In this document: one piece after another, positions 1-7,529 of the stretch
Layout: every line of letters begins with the position of its first letter
Position numbering within the stretch: position 1 is the first letter of the stretch
From: Syntrophus buswellii
Lineage (GTDB): Bacteria; Desulfobacterota; Syntrophia; Syntrophales; Syntrophaceae
Direction of reading: 5' to 3'
Length of the DNA: 64,000 nucleotides
NCBI RefSeq assembly: GCF_046097065.1
Contig: NZ_CP175563.1
Location: forward strand, 2,108,001-2,172,000
The notes under the pieces: model-generated
The model's database searches: none
Seen by the model: only the letters and a program-made list of their open reading frames with translations
Told to the model about the DNA's origin: nothing
Made by a program: the position numbers and the translations under genes

Positions 1-1
1 G

Positions 2-916
2 CGGGCCCTGGCCATCTGCCGGAGCGTCCTGGAGCCGAACAACGCCCTTTCGGCCGGAATTATGAGCAATCTCGGCGAACTTTATGCGGTCCAGGGGCAG
101 CACGGCCAGGCCGAAACCCTCTACCGGCAGTCCCTGGCCATCAGGAAGAAGGCATTGGGCTCGGAACATTCTCTTGTGGCGGCCAGCCTGAACAATTTGG
201 CGGAACTGCACCGCAGCAGGGGCCGGTACAACGAGGCCGAATCCCTCTTCAAACAATCCCTGGCCATGCGGGAGAAGACCCTCGGCCTCAATCACCCCGA
301 TACGGCCGCCAGCCTCAGCAGCCTGGCCCGGCTTTATTCCGCCCAGGGCGAGCATGTGCAGGCCGAAACCCTCTACCGCCATGCCCTGACAACCTACCGG
401 AAAGCCCTGGGGCCCGATCATCCCGATACGGCGGCCTGCCTGAACAACCTCGCCGAACTCTATCTCGGCCAGGGCCAGTACGACCAGGCGGAATCCCTCT
501 TCAAGCATTCCCTGGCCATCTACCGAAGCGCCCTGGGACCCGATCACCCCGATACGGCGGCCTGCCTGAACAACCTCGCCGAGCTGCACCGCAGCCAAGG
601 CAGGTACGACGAGGCCGAGGCGCGCTACAAGCGATCCCTGGCCATGCGGGAAAAGTCCCTGGGGCCCGATCATCCCGACGTGGCAGCCAGCCTGAACAAC
701 CTTGCCGAGCTTTACCGCAGCCAAGGCCGGAATGAAAAGGCCGAACCACTTTTCAAAAAATCCCTGTCAATCTACAAAAAGGCCCTGGGGCCGAATCATC
801 CCTTTGTGGCCATGAGCCTCGAAAATCTGGCACTTCTTTACAAAGCGGAGGATCGTGTTCAGGAGGCCGACGGCTTGACGAAGCAGGCAAAGCGGATCCG
901 ATCAAGCAAACAATAA
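2..916 (+). CDS. TPR-repeat (kinesin light chain-like) protein, 5' end outside window
   Basis: The reading frame is open from base 2, so the gene begins left of the window; the first Met at base 62 lies inside a repeat and is not the start. The visible part is about seven tandem 42-residue tetratricopeptide repeats of the TPR_12 type, each with a core like SLNNLAELYRSQGRYDEAE and a closing ALGPDHPDTA. Such repeats form a superhelical protein-binding scaffold. No enzymatic domain is visible. The C-terminus is short and basic (TKQAKRIRSSKQ). The repeats are very alike at DNA level, which suggests recent expansion by recombination. Partner and role cannot be deduced. It lies on the strand opposite to the integron cassettes to its right. 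Confidence 0.85.
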   Translation, partial: RALAICRSVLEPNNALSAGIMSNLGELYAVQGQHGQAETLYRQSLAIRKKALGSEHSLVAASLNNLAELHRSRGRYNEAESLFKQSLAMREKTLGLNHPDTAASLSSLARLYSAQGEHVQAETLYRHALTTYRKALGPDHPDTAACLNNLAELYLGQGQYDQAESLFKHSLAIYRSALGPDHPDTAACLNNLAELHRSQGRYDEAEARYKRSLAMREKSLGPDHPDVAASLNNLAELYRSQGRNEKAEPLFKKSLSIYKKALGPNHPFVAMSLENLALLYKAEDRVQEADGLTKQAKRIRSSKQ

Positions 917-1179
917 CAAAAAAGATGTGGGCGGAAAAATTCGCTATCCCGTTTTCCACATGACCACGCCATTCATCCCCGAAGATTTTTTCTCCCTTTG
1001 GTAACCACTCCAATTCTCCGCCTAATCGGGCTACCACGCATTTTTATCATCCTATAAAGCCATGACCTCCGGCAAAGCCGAATGTCATAGCTGAGTCAAA
1101 ATGAAGGCTGGGTTCGAGAATCCATCTACAAAGGGTGAAGGGCGACACATTATTTTAGCACAATATTACGGATTGCAAG
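917..1179. other. non-coding stretch left of the last recognisable attC
   Basis: No convincing ORF, RNA or repeat was recognised here. On the minus strand this would be the beginning of a further integron cassette (it starts TTACAAG just past the attC at 1180-1434), but no minus-strand gene is visible before the TPR gene, so the array may end here. Confidence 0.4.
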
Positions 1180-1434
1180 CTTGTAACCTTTCGGATGAGC
1201 AGCGCGCCTCACCGCGTCTGACTCTATTCGGTTGATGTGCCGGTTGTGCATTCGGCACCATTGCTTATTGATAGCGCGCGGAGCATCCGGGGCAATGTGA
1301 CCGCCGGCAGGCGGTCACATTGTTTGCGATCAGCCGCGCTCTTGGCTGGCGCGGCCTCTGCGACAAAGGTCTTGGCACGCGCTCGCAGAGGGCGTGATCC
1401 GCCAAGAGTGACGGACTGCATCGCGTGGTTCAAG
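1180..1434 (-). other. integron attC site of cassette 4 (long, hybrid)
   Basis: Read on the minus strand it opens with core CTTGAAC (plus 1428-1434) and closes with GTTACAAG (plus 1180-1187). The opening core is complementary to GTTCAAG, with which this cassette begins at 3056. Inside are several imperfect hairpins: nested CTCTTGGC/GCCAAGAG around CCTCTGCGA/TCGCAGAGG, a perfect AATGTGACCGCC/GGCGGTCACATT pair at about 1294-1321, and a GTGCCG/CGGCAC stem. At 255 bp it is longer than usual. The half nearest its closing core is nearly the same as that of the attC at 4826-5017. Confidence 0.65.
1194..1318. repeat. direct repeat copy A (shared attC half)
   Basis: About 125 bp that recur at 4838-4966 with few differences; bases 1226-1293 are identical to 4872-4939 over 68 nt. 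The repeat lies in the closing half of the attC and contains its internal stems. Confidence 0.85.
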
Positions 1435-1579
1435 TAAACCGCATTCGCGGTAGAAAAACCACTTTATAAAATTCACCAATTCCCATCTATCACCTTCCCG
1501 CCTAAACCATCTGTCCGGTATGTCTCCTTTGAATCCCCGTTTGTCCGGGGAAAATCATTTTCAGAAAAGGAGATCTATC

Positions 1580-2783
1580 ATGATGACAGACTGGTCCGAA
1601 AGAATGATCAAAGCCCTTCAGCTCAACGGATTGAGCGAACGTACTCAGGAAAGCTATGTCCGCACCGTGCGGATGTTGACCGAGCACTGCAAAAAAACAC
1701 CGGAATCCATCACCGAAGACGAACTCCGGGAATATTTCCTTTACCGGAAAAACGTCAGCAGTTGGTCGCCAAAGACCACATGCGAATCTGCTATTGCGGA
1801 ATCCGCTTCTTTTACACGAACATCCTACGGCATGACTGGCACATCTTCAATATCCTCCGCGCCCAGGCGGAGCACCGGCTGCCTTCCATCCTCAGCGAGG
1901 AAGAAGTCCGCAGGATACTGTCCTGCGTCAATACCCCCCACAACCACGCCTACCTGACCACCGTTTATTCCTGCGGCCTACGCCTCCATGAAGGCCTCCA
2001 TCTCTCCGTTCCCATCAGCAAGCCGGTTATGAAGCTCTCTTCTCCGCCTCTTCCGACGCACTGAAACTTCTTGCCAGAGATCCCAAATTCCTCGGCGCCG
2101 ATCTGCCGGGTTTCACCGGAATACTCCATACCTGGGGAAGGCAGTTGCAGTATCATCCTCACATCCATTACATCGTGCCCGGTGGCGGCTTCAACAAAGG
2201 CCGCTCCTCTTGGCTGTCTTCAAGAACCGACTTCTATGCCCCCGTCAAGGCGCTGTCACCGATCTTCAAGGCAAAGTTCAAGGAACAGCTGAATCAAACC
2301 GGTTTACTTGATTCCGTCGAGGCCAAAGTCTGGGAGGCCGACTGGGTTGTCAACAGTCAAGCCGTTGGAAATGGGGCCGCTTCGCTGAAATACCTTGCGC
2401 CGTATGTCTTTAAAGTGGCCATCTCCAACAGCCGGATCGTTAAAGTGGAAAACCACACGGTAACTTTCAAATACCGGAAACATGGCAGTAGACGTTACCG
2501 GTCCCTGAGCCTCCATGTCCTGGAGTTTATCAGGCGTTTTCTCCAGCATGTCCTCCCTTCGGGATTCATGAAAGTCCGACACTTCGGGTTCATGAGTTCC
2601 AGCTCGAACATCTGTCCCGAAGACATCCGCCAGCGGCTCGGGAAAGAAGACGAAAATCCCCCTCCGGTGCCGCCGGAAAGCCAAAATCCGCCTCATGGTC
2701 CCTTCTGTCCTGATTGTGGCGGGGTGTTGATCTTCCTCAAAAGCATTCTTCCTTTTCGAAAGGAATACTGCTCTTCGGGATAG
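1580..2783 (+). pseudogene. IS91-like element remnant: integrase fragment joined to Y2 transposase C-terminus
   Basis: Two genes typical of IS91-like elements are recognisable but broken. From 1580 a tyrosine-recombinase N-terminus reads WSERMIKALQLNGLSERTQE and runs to about 1757. It then continues in another frame (MVAKDHMRICYCGIRFFYTN, to about 2000), so there is a frameshift. Just after LRLHEGLHL the frame passes directly into the C-terminal half of an IS91 transposase (AGYEALFSASS from about 2022, then HTWGRQLQYHPHIHYIVPGG with the HUH-type His motif) ending at 2783. An internal deletion of the recombinase catalytic half and transposase N-terminus is therefore likely. It lies inside cassette 4, opposite to the cassette direction, and cannot encode a working transposase. 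Confidence 0.8.
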
Positions 2784-3049
2784 AAAGAACCCGAAACATA
2801 GGATCTTCCCCATCCCCGAAATCCGCGAACAGTCGGCGGCAATGGACATCTGCGCCCTGAGCCATGGGAAACCGCACTTTCGCTTGATGATAGGGTTTCA
2901 TGATCGGGATTTTCGTGAAAAAATACCCTGACGCTCCCTTTCCACATTCCCAATTGTTTCGGTCTGTTCCTTCCCTGGATTGGGAAATGGCCATTTTCTC
3001 TCTTATTCAGAATCCCCTCCCGAAGCATTACCCTTACATCCCCGGCTTA
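2784..3049. other. rest of integron cassette 4, no gene recognised
   Basis: This is the leading part of cassette 4 as read on the minus strand. Open frames here have no recognisable similarity and no good ribosome binding site. It may be residual IS91-like end sequence. Confidence 0.35.
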
Positions 3050-3107
3050 CTTGAACCCAGGATTGAAACGACCCTGCGGGTTTCGTCTCAATCCTTATTC
3101 GTTGGGC
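3050..3107 (-). other. integron attC site of cassette 3 (59-base-element type)
   Basis: On the minus strand the site opens with GCCCAAC (plus 3101-3107) just after the stop of the preceding small gene and closes with GTTCAAG (plus 3050-3056). The 58 bp between and including the cores fold into one imperfect hairpin, with arms AGGATTGAGACGAAACCC and GGGTCGTTTCAATCCT around GCA (plus 3059-3095) and extra bases that would bulge out. The opening core is complementary to GTTGGGC, the first bases of cassette 3 at 4152. Size, cores and bulged hairpin all fit the classic attC description. Confidence 0.85.
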
Positions 3108-3113
3108 GCTCAC

Positions 3114-3332
3114 TCAATGTGATCGAAGCACTTGATACAAAGCCCGCGCCGATAGAATTGCCAACATCGGCCAGATAACAAGCAGATCGACCCGTATGTC
3201 CGCTTCCGGTGTCTTAGCCTGAACGAGCCACTCCCAGGCGGCATAAACTCCCCAAGCAACCGATGCGATGAGCAATGAACCGAAAAGACGCAGATTGCCC
3301 AGCGCGGTGAACCGTGGAACCAGGTACCCCAC
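3114..3332 (-). CDS. small two-helix membrane protein in integron cassette 3
   Basis: A 72-residue frame starting at a GTG, with two hydrophobic segments: LFGSLLIASVAWGVYAAWEW near residues 16-36 and LLVIWPMLAILSARALYQVL near residues 48-69. It ends a few bases before the attC at 3107, the normal place for the last gene of a cassette, and follows the secreted-protein gene by 15 bp. Small membrane proteins of unknown role are common in integron cassettes. No family is recognised and the ribosome binding site is weak, so the start is uncertain. Confidence 0.5.
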   Translation of the reverse strand: MGYLVPRFTALGNLRLFGSLLIASVAWGVYAAWEWLVQAKTPEADIRVDLLVIWPMLAILSARALYQVLRSH

Positions 3333-3347
3333 GATCCGGTTCGAGCT

Positions 3348-4112
3348 TCAGCCCCCTTGCACAACCGCATCGGGAATCTCGTAGCGCTCGTCACCAATGT
3401 GGATGACATTGAGGTCAGCTTCTTTCTCGGCCTTGAACTTGCCGGTGTCAGCCTGGCTCTGGTCGTAGCCGATCGCACGACCATTCTCGAAGAAAATTAC
3501 CCGCTTGCTCCCATCAACTTTGGTTACCGTCACCATGGCACTTCCGTTGCCCTCGCGCTTGACGCCGAAGGCGCAGGAGCCGGTGGGCTGGCCCTTGCCC
3601 ATCGAGCAGGGAATGTCCCCTGTGGCGTGGAAGTCGGTCCCGGCCACCTTGGCATCGTGACTTGGCGCGTGAGTAGCCGGCTGCCCACCGCCATCGACGA
3701 TCATCTCCAGGCGGTATTTAGCTACCTCGTTGCGGCGAGCCGCCGAGCGCATCATGTAGACACGAATCTTGTAGTCACCGCTCGCTGGGAGTGTGCCCTC
3801 GTACTGGTTTTGACTGACGGAGCCGTTGAACATGGCCACCTCATTTTCGCCGGGGGCTAAGATATTGAAATAGGTGGCGCCATGTTTCGTTGCCAGGCTG
3901 ACGTTCATGTGCTGGCCAGCGCGGGCACCCAACACGTAATCCACCGTCTCATAACCCTTGATGCTGGCCTCGACCACGGCGCTATTAGCACCCTTCTTGA
4001 AGTGTACCCGTTCGGTGCGAATGTCATCGGCGGCGAAGACCATCGGGGCGGTCAATAGGAGGAAACAAGCCACGAGCCACAGGTGGAACGGAGTAGACAG
4101 ATTCGTTTTCAT
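3348..4112 (-). CDS. secreted protein of unknown function in integron cassette 3
   Basis: The start was chosen at MKTNLSTPFHLW because AAGGAGA stands seven bases before it; longer upstream readings run into the attC. The product is 254 residues with a clear signal peptide (cleavage near FAADD, about residue 28). Residues 35-140 resemble a beta-rich pre-peptidase C-like fold (GQHMNVSLATKHGATYFNIL, then SGDYKIRVYMM). Residues 165-250 form a second region with a Cys pair (IPCSMGKGQPTGSCAFGVK) and a YDQSQAD motif. A periplasmic or extracellular location is inferred. The enzymatic role is unknown; the resemblance is to hypothetical proteins carried by cassettes. Confidence 0.7.
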   Translation of the reverse strand: MKTNLSTPFHLWLVACFLLLTAPMVFAADDIRTERVHFKKGANSAVVEASIKGYETVDYVLGARAGQHMNVSLATKHGATYFNILAPGENEVAMFNGSVSQNQYEGTLPASGDYKIRVYMMRSAARRNEVAKYRLEMIVDGGGQPATHAPSHDAKVAGTDFHATGDIPCSMGKGQPTGSCAFGVKREGNGSAMVTVTKVDGSKRVIFFENGRAIGYDQSQADTGKFKAEKEADLNVIHIGDERYEIPDAVVQGG

Positions 4113-4145
4113 TTTACTTCTCCTTGGGTTGTAAGATTCGGAGGC

Positions 4146-4274
4146 GCCCAACGTTCGCGGTAACCTGCCCGCGGAGGCAGGCGGCGCTTGGCCCCGGATG
4201 GCATGATGCCACTGGCGCCTGGAGGGGCCAAGCGACGGCTGCCGTAGCGGGTCAGGTTGACCGCGTGGTTAGGC
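4146..4274 (-). other. integron attC site of cassette 2
   Basis: On the minus strand it opens with GCCTAAC (plus 4268-4274) and closes with GTTGGGC (plus 4146-4152). The arms pair over most of their length with bulges: CGCGGT, CCTG, CCCGC and GCGCTTGGCCCC on the left match GGGGCCAAGCG, GCGGG, CAGG and ACCGCG on the right, with a small GGCAT/ATGCC stem at the tip. The opening core is the reverse complement of GTTAGGC, with which cassette 2 starts at 4832. This is the best preserved large attC in the window. Confidence 0.9.
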
Positions 4275-4304
4275 CCCGCGCTTAAGCGCCCGTGAGCGTT
4301 CGAC

Positions 4305-4745
4305 TCAGGTTCGGCGTGCGACGAGGAGTACATACCAGACCACTAAAGCCGGGTACAAGATTATCATCCCCCCTGGCAAGATCGGGCCGTCGCTTCCTGA
4401 TGACATCAGAACAAGAAAGAAGAGTAACCAGTAAACGAGTGAAGCTACGAGCCCGTATGCGAGCGCGCGTTGCATCCACGCGGGCGATACGGCTTTGCTC
4501 ACGCTGCGCTTGGCGTGAAAGCGAATTGCGATAATGACGAAGGCGATGGCTGAAGCCGATCCAGCAATTCGTATGATCTCAATAAGATTTGTTGTTGAGT
4601 CAAATTGCGTCGCACTGGTAGGGCCGTGTAGATAAATGTAGACCGAGGGAATCGCAACGAACATAACGCAAATCGCAGCAACGGCCAGCCAGGCATTGCG
4701 AATCGCTCCCTGAAGTTCGGCGGAATTGGAGCCAGGTTGTGACAT
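4305..4745 (-). CDS. four-helix membrane protein in integron cassette 2
   Basis: A 146-residue protein starting at ATG 4745 with AAGGG nine bases upstream. Four hydrophobic segments are visible: about residues 18-36 (AWLAVAAICVMFVAIPSVYI), 55-72 (IRIAGSASAIAFVIIAI), 92-113 (LAYGLVASLVYWLLFFLVLM) and 123-143 (GGMIILYPALVVWYVLLVA). Inner-membrane location is inferred. It ends 31 bp before the attC of the same cassette. No family is recognised; integral membrane proteins of this size are common cassette cargo. Confidence 0.7.
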   Translation of the reverse strand: MSQPGSNSAELQGAIRNAWLAVAAICVMFVAIPSVYIYLHGPTSATQFDSTTNLIEIIRIAGSASAIAFVIIAIRFHAKRSVSKAVSPAWMQRALAYGLVASLVYWLLFFLVLMSSGSDGPILPGGMIILYPALVVWYVLLVARRT

Positions 4746-4825
4746 ACGAGGACCCTTGGATCAGCTGTGCGGACAAGCTGGATACTGAACACTTCTGTGA
4801 GTGGTGGAGGTGCGTCGTTCGCGTG

Positions 4826-5017
4826 GCCTAACGCCCCGGATGAGGAGCGCGCCTGTTGCGCGTCTGTCTCAATTCGGTTGATGTGCCGGTTGTGCATTCG
4901 GCACCATTGCTTATTGATAGCGCGCGGAGCATCCGGGGCGATGTGACCGCCGACAGGCGGGCACATCGAAAAAATCACCCGGAGCGTAGCGATCGGGTGC
5001 ATTGCTTTTGTTATAAG
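4826..5017 (-). other. integron attC site of cassette 1 (long, hybrid)
   Basis: On the minus strand it opens with CTTATAAC (plus 5010-5017) and closes with GTTAGGC (plus 4826-4832). The opening core is the reverse complement of GTTATAAG at 5731-5738, where cassette 1 begins beside attI. Between the cores are three stems: CACCCG/CGGGTG, a near-perfect GATGTG-CCGCC/GGCGG-CACATC stem, and CGCCCCGGATG/CATCCGGGGCG. The last is the arm pair expected next to the closing core, but its outer partner lacks the matching core, so the site looks like a hybrid of two attC sites. Confidence 0.75.
4838..4966. repeat. direct repeat copy B (shared attC half)
   Basis: Second copy of the 125-bp repeat at 1194-1318, including 68 identical bases at 4872-4939. 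It forms the closing half of the attC of cassette 1. Confidence 0.85.
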
Positions 5018-5027
5018 CTTTTAATAT

Positions 5028-5717
5028 TTAATAACCAAAATCATAATTATCTTGCGCAGGCGATACGAAACCTCTATTTAAAGGCAAATCACCATGTACC
5101 TTGAGAAAACCTTTCAGTTCCAAAGTTAAATTGTTTACATCAATCATTCTTCTGTCTAATGAAAATTGCCAACCACGTAATAGTATTTTAGGGCCTTTGT
5201 AATGATAACCTACATTACCCATTTCTTGAATGTGAGGAATTAATCGACTTTCAATCCATTTGACATTCATTTTGTTTTCTTCAACATAAGCTCTTATTTC
5301 CTTTGGCATATCTTGAATAAGCATTCCGTGATGAACCATGTCTGTTATTTTACGCGCTATACCCTGCCTGCGATAGCCGTACGTGTCAATGCCGCCAGAT
5401 ATGCCTTCACCACCGAATGATTTATTTAACAGTGGCCCCGTGCCTAAATCGACGCGACCGATTTCTTCAATTAAATGACTTTCATGCTGAAACGCTTCCC
5501 ACTCAGTAAGATTTTTAAATACGGTTATAATTTCGACACCTTTTTCAAATCCAAGATTTCTAATATTAGCGCATAAGGTTCGCTCACTTCCTTTTTTAGC
5601 CTCGCGCATGTGCGCATTTTTTCTATCGCTTGTTCCCTTGCCAACGTAAAAAGGAGTCCTCGTATTTTTGCAAATATATTCGTAGATATAAAAATGTCTT
5701 TTTTCAATCATTGTCAT
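5028..5717 (-). CDS. GIY-YIG domain protein in integron cassette 1
   Basis: A 229-residue protein; a second ATG at 5711 has the better-spaced AAAGG and may be the true start. Residues 8-110 form a GIY-YIG nuclease-like domain: FYIYEYICKNTRTPFYVGKG (the paired tyrosine strands), then GTSDRKNAHMREAK, and a late Glu-containing helix EWEAFQHESHLIEEIG ending in LLNKSFGGEG. The layout is closest to LEM3-like or phage-type GIY-YIG proteins. The remaining 120 residues are unrecognised. The gene is much richer in A+T than its neighbours, which indicates foreign origin. As the first cassette next to attI it should be the most recently inserted. Nuclease activity is inferred from the family only. Confidence 0.75.
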   Translation of the reverse strand: MTMIEKRHFYIYEYICKNTRTPFYVGKGTSDRKNAHMREAKKGSERTLCANIRNLGFEKGVEIITVFKNLTEWEAFQHESHLIEEIGRVDLGTGPLLNKSFGGEGISGGIDTYGYRRQGIARKITDMVHHGMLIQDMPKEIRAYVEENKMNVKWIESRLIPHIQEMGNVGYHYKGPKILLRGWQFSLDRRMIDVNNLTLELKGFLKVHGDLPLNRGFVSPAQDNYDFGY

Positions 5718-5730
5718 GCCTTTGATCTTA

Positions 5731-5830
5731 CTTATAACAAGTAATTCTATGGTTCTGTCTGTCCTTCCTTTCGTAAGAATATACTGAAAGATGGATAGAC
5801 ACTGCCTTTATGTTTAACTCCTGGAACTTG
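5731..5830 (-). other. integron attI region and first cassette junction
   Basis: The minus strand reads GTTATAAG (plus 5731-5738). Crossover between G and TT would place the cassette 1 boundary at 5737/5738. The DNA from there towards intI is not part of any cassette and should be attI. A second core-like GTTAAAC (plus 5812-5818) lies within it. The right limit of attI cannot be set from sequence alone. Confidence 0.6.
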
Positions 5831-5922
5831 AACGCCGATTACCATATTACATAACCTATACATTTTTAGTCCCGATGAACTCTCGGTAATCATTTATTAT
5901 TTATGGTGGTTAGATTAATGCC

Positions 5923-5951
5923 TTGACAGATTTATTTCAACGAAATATTTT
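5923..5951 (+). promoter_or_regulatory. sigma70-type promoter of intI
   Basis: TTGACA at 5923-5928 and TATTTT at 5946-5951 are separated by 17 bp, about 55 bp before the intI start codon. AAAAGGAG before ATG 6007 gives a strong ribosome binding site. I saw no convincing LexA-type box. Confidence 0.7.
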
Positions 5952-6006
5952 AACTTTCTGTATAACATACTGATTTGCAGGATGTATAGAAAAAGGAGAA
6001 TTATTC

Positions 6007-7368
6007 ATGCTGAACATCCCGCCCGCATTGCTTAAACAATATGAAGTATTTTTACGTAATAAGACTATTCCAATCAGCTTCCAGGGGACCTATAAGAAGT
6101 GGTTACGCTATTACCTGGACTTTTGCCGGAAGTATCATTTCCATCCTTCTCAAAACGCCAGCCTGCCTCCTTTTATCCGTAAATTACAGGACAAGAAACA
6201 GACGAATGAGCAGCGAGAACAGGCTGCAAAAGCGATTAACCTTTATTATGAACTTTGTAAGGCAAAGGACCCTGACAGCATAGGAACCGTTTTGCAGATG
6301 AATGATCAAGGATACGCAACCTGGAATGATTCCCATCAAACCAAGCTCCATGAGAATACTGGGCTGTCGATTAAAGCTGAAGAGGCGAATCTTTCTCTTT
6401 CCGGTGCTTCCTGGAGAGCGGAGTACTCACGATTGGAGGATGAAATCCGTGTAAGGCATTACTCTGCTAAAACTCTCAAGACATACAAAGGATGGGTACA
6501 GAAGTTTCAGGCGTTTACAAGCAGCAAATCTCCGGCTTTACTTTCCCCCACGGATGTCAAAGAGTTTCTTTCCTTTTTGGCGGTTAAGCGGCAGGTGTCT
6601 ACCACAACGCAAAATCAGGCATTTAACGCACTGTTGTTTTTTTATCGACATATCCTGCACAAGGAATTCGGAACAATCGATGGCGTTGTCAGGGCAAAAC
6701 GAAAACCTTATATTCCCGTGGTTTTGTCTCGCGAAGAGATTGAGGGTATTCTTCAATATTTGGAATACCCTTATGATCTTGTCGTAAAATTACTTTACGG
6801 CTGCGGACTTCGGCTTTTTGAATGTCTGGGACTTCGTGTGCATAGCATAAACTTTGATGCAGGCATCCTGACGGTTCATGACGGCAAAGGACAGAAAGAT
6901 CGGACGGTACCGCTCCCAGAAACGATTTTACCCGAAATGCAAAAACATCTTGGTTTCCTGAAAAAACTTCATCAAAGGGATCTTGATAAAAAATATGCCG
7001 GCGTGTTTCTAGTGAATGCCTTGGAACAAAAATACAAAAATGCATCAAAGGAGTTTATCTGGCAATGGTTTTTCCCTGCGAAACAATTGACCTATGATAA
7101 AGAGGCCGCAGAGTACCGGCGCTATCATCTTCATGAAACGCTGGTCCAAAAGGCGATCAAGGATGCGGTGAACAAATCGCGGATCTGCAAGCGCGCCTCG
7201 GCCCATACATTCCGTCACAGCTTTGCGAGCCATTTACTGCAGGCGAATTATGACATCCGAACGATTCAGGAGTTGCTGGGGCACAGCGATGTAAGAACGA
7301 CCATGATATACACCCATACCGTCAAGAGCCGGACGCTGAAAGAGGCAAAGAGCCCCCTGGATTTCTGA
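6007..7368 (+). CDS. intI: integron integrase IntI (tyrosine recombinase) with N-terminal extension
   Basis: This 453-residue recombinase would insert and excise cassettes at attI and attC. The catalytic set is complete: Arg269 (YGCGLRLFE), Lys297 (GKGQKDRTVPLP), His400 and Arg403 (SAHTFRHSF), His426 (LLGHSD) and the Tyr435 nucleophile (IYTHT). Residues 343-360 (NASKEFIWQWFFPAKQL) match the extra segment that marks IntI among tyrosine recombinases. A SAM-like DNA-binding domain lies at about 135-225. The first 130 residues are additional to the usual 320-340-residue IntI and look like a second helical core-binding-like domain (SFQGTYKKWLRYYLDFCRKY). It faces away from the cassettes, as in typical integrons. 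Similar long forms occur in environmental deltaproteobacteria, as far as I recall. Confidence 0.92.
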   Translation: MLNIPPALLKQYEVFLRNKTIPISFQGTYKKWLRYYLDFCRKYHFHPSQNASLPPFIRKLQDKKQTNEQREQAAKAINLYYELCKAKDPDSIGTVLQMNDQGYATWNDSHQTKLHENTGLSIKAEEANLSLSGASWRAEYSRLEDEIRVRHYSAKTLKTYKGWVQKFQAFTSSKSPALLSPTDVKEFLSFLAVKRQVSTTTQNQAFNALLFFYRHILHKEFGTIDGVVRAKRKPYIPVVLSREEIEGILQYLEYPYDLVVKLLYGCGLRLFECLGLRVHSINFDAGILTVHDGKGQKDRTVPLPETILPEMQKHLGFLKKLHQRDLDKKYAGVFLVNALEQKYKNASKEFIWQWFFPAKQLTYDKEAAEYRRYHLHETLVQKAIKDAVNKSRICKRASAHTFRHSFASHLLQANYDIRTIQELLGHSDVRTTMIYTHTVKSRTLKEAKSPLDF

Positions 7369-7529
7369 TGTTTCAGTTTGAGTGAAGGAGAATGGGGATA
7401 AGGAATTCCAAGGGACGCCCCTGAGTCGCTTGTGGAGCTGGCCGACACGGTCCCCCGTCATGCAGGCGGCTTTGGCCGCACAGTGTCGTCAGTCTATTCA
7501 TTCTCTCCATCTGTCTTGTTCATCTTTGT

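Noticed and set aside
1294..1321. Perfect 12-bp inverted repeat as a stand-alone transcription terminator
   Set aside because: It lacks a T run and lies inside the attC-like site, so it is better explained as part of that structure.
1427..3057. Inverted pair GGTTCAAGTAAACC / GGCTTACTTGAACC as terminal repeats of the IS91-like element
   Set aside because: IS91-like elements lack classic terminal repeats, and both pieces are explained by integron core sites that match the attC pattern of the other cassettes. Kept only as an alternative in the findings.
3357..3860. Plus-strand 167-codon frame over the secreted cassette protein
   Set aside because: It is the complement of a gene with a signal peptide and good binding site; its own product has no domain.
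5951..5995. LexA box upstream of intI (CTGTATAACATACTGA)
   Set aside because: It has the left half CTGT but no matching ACAG half at the right spacing, so SOS control cannot be claimed.
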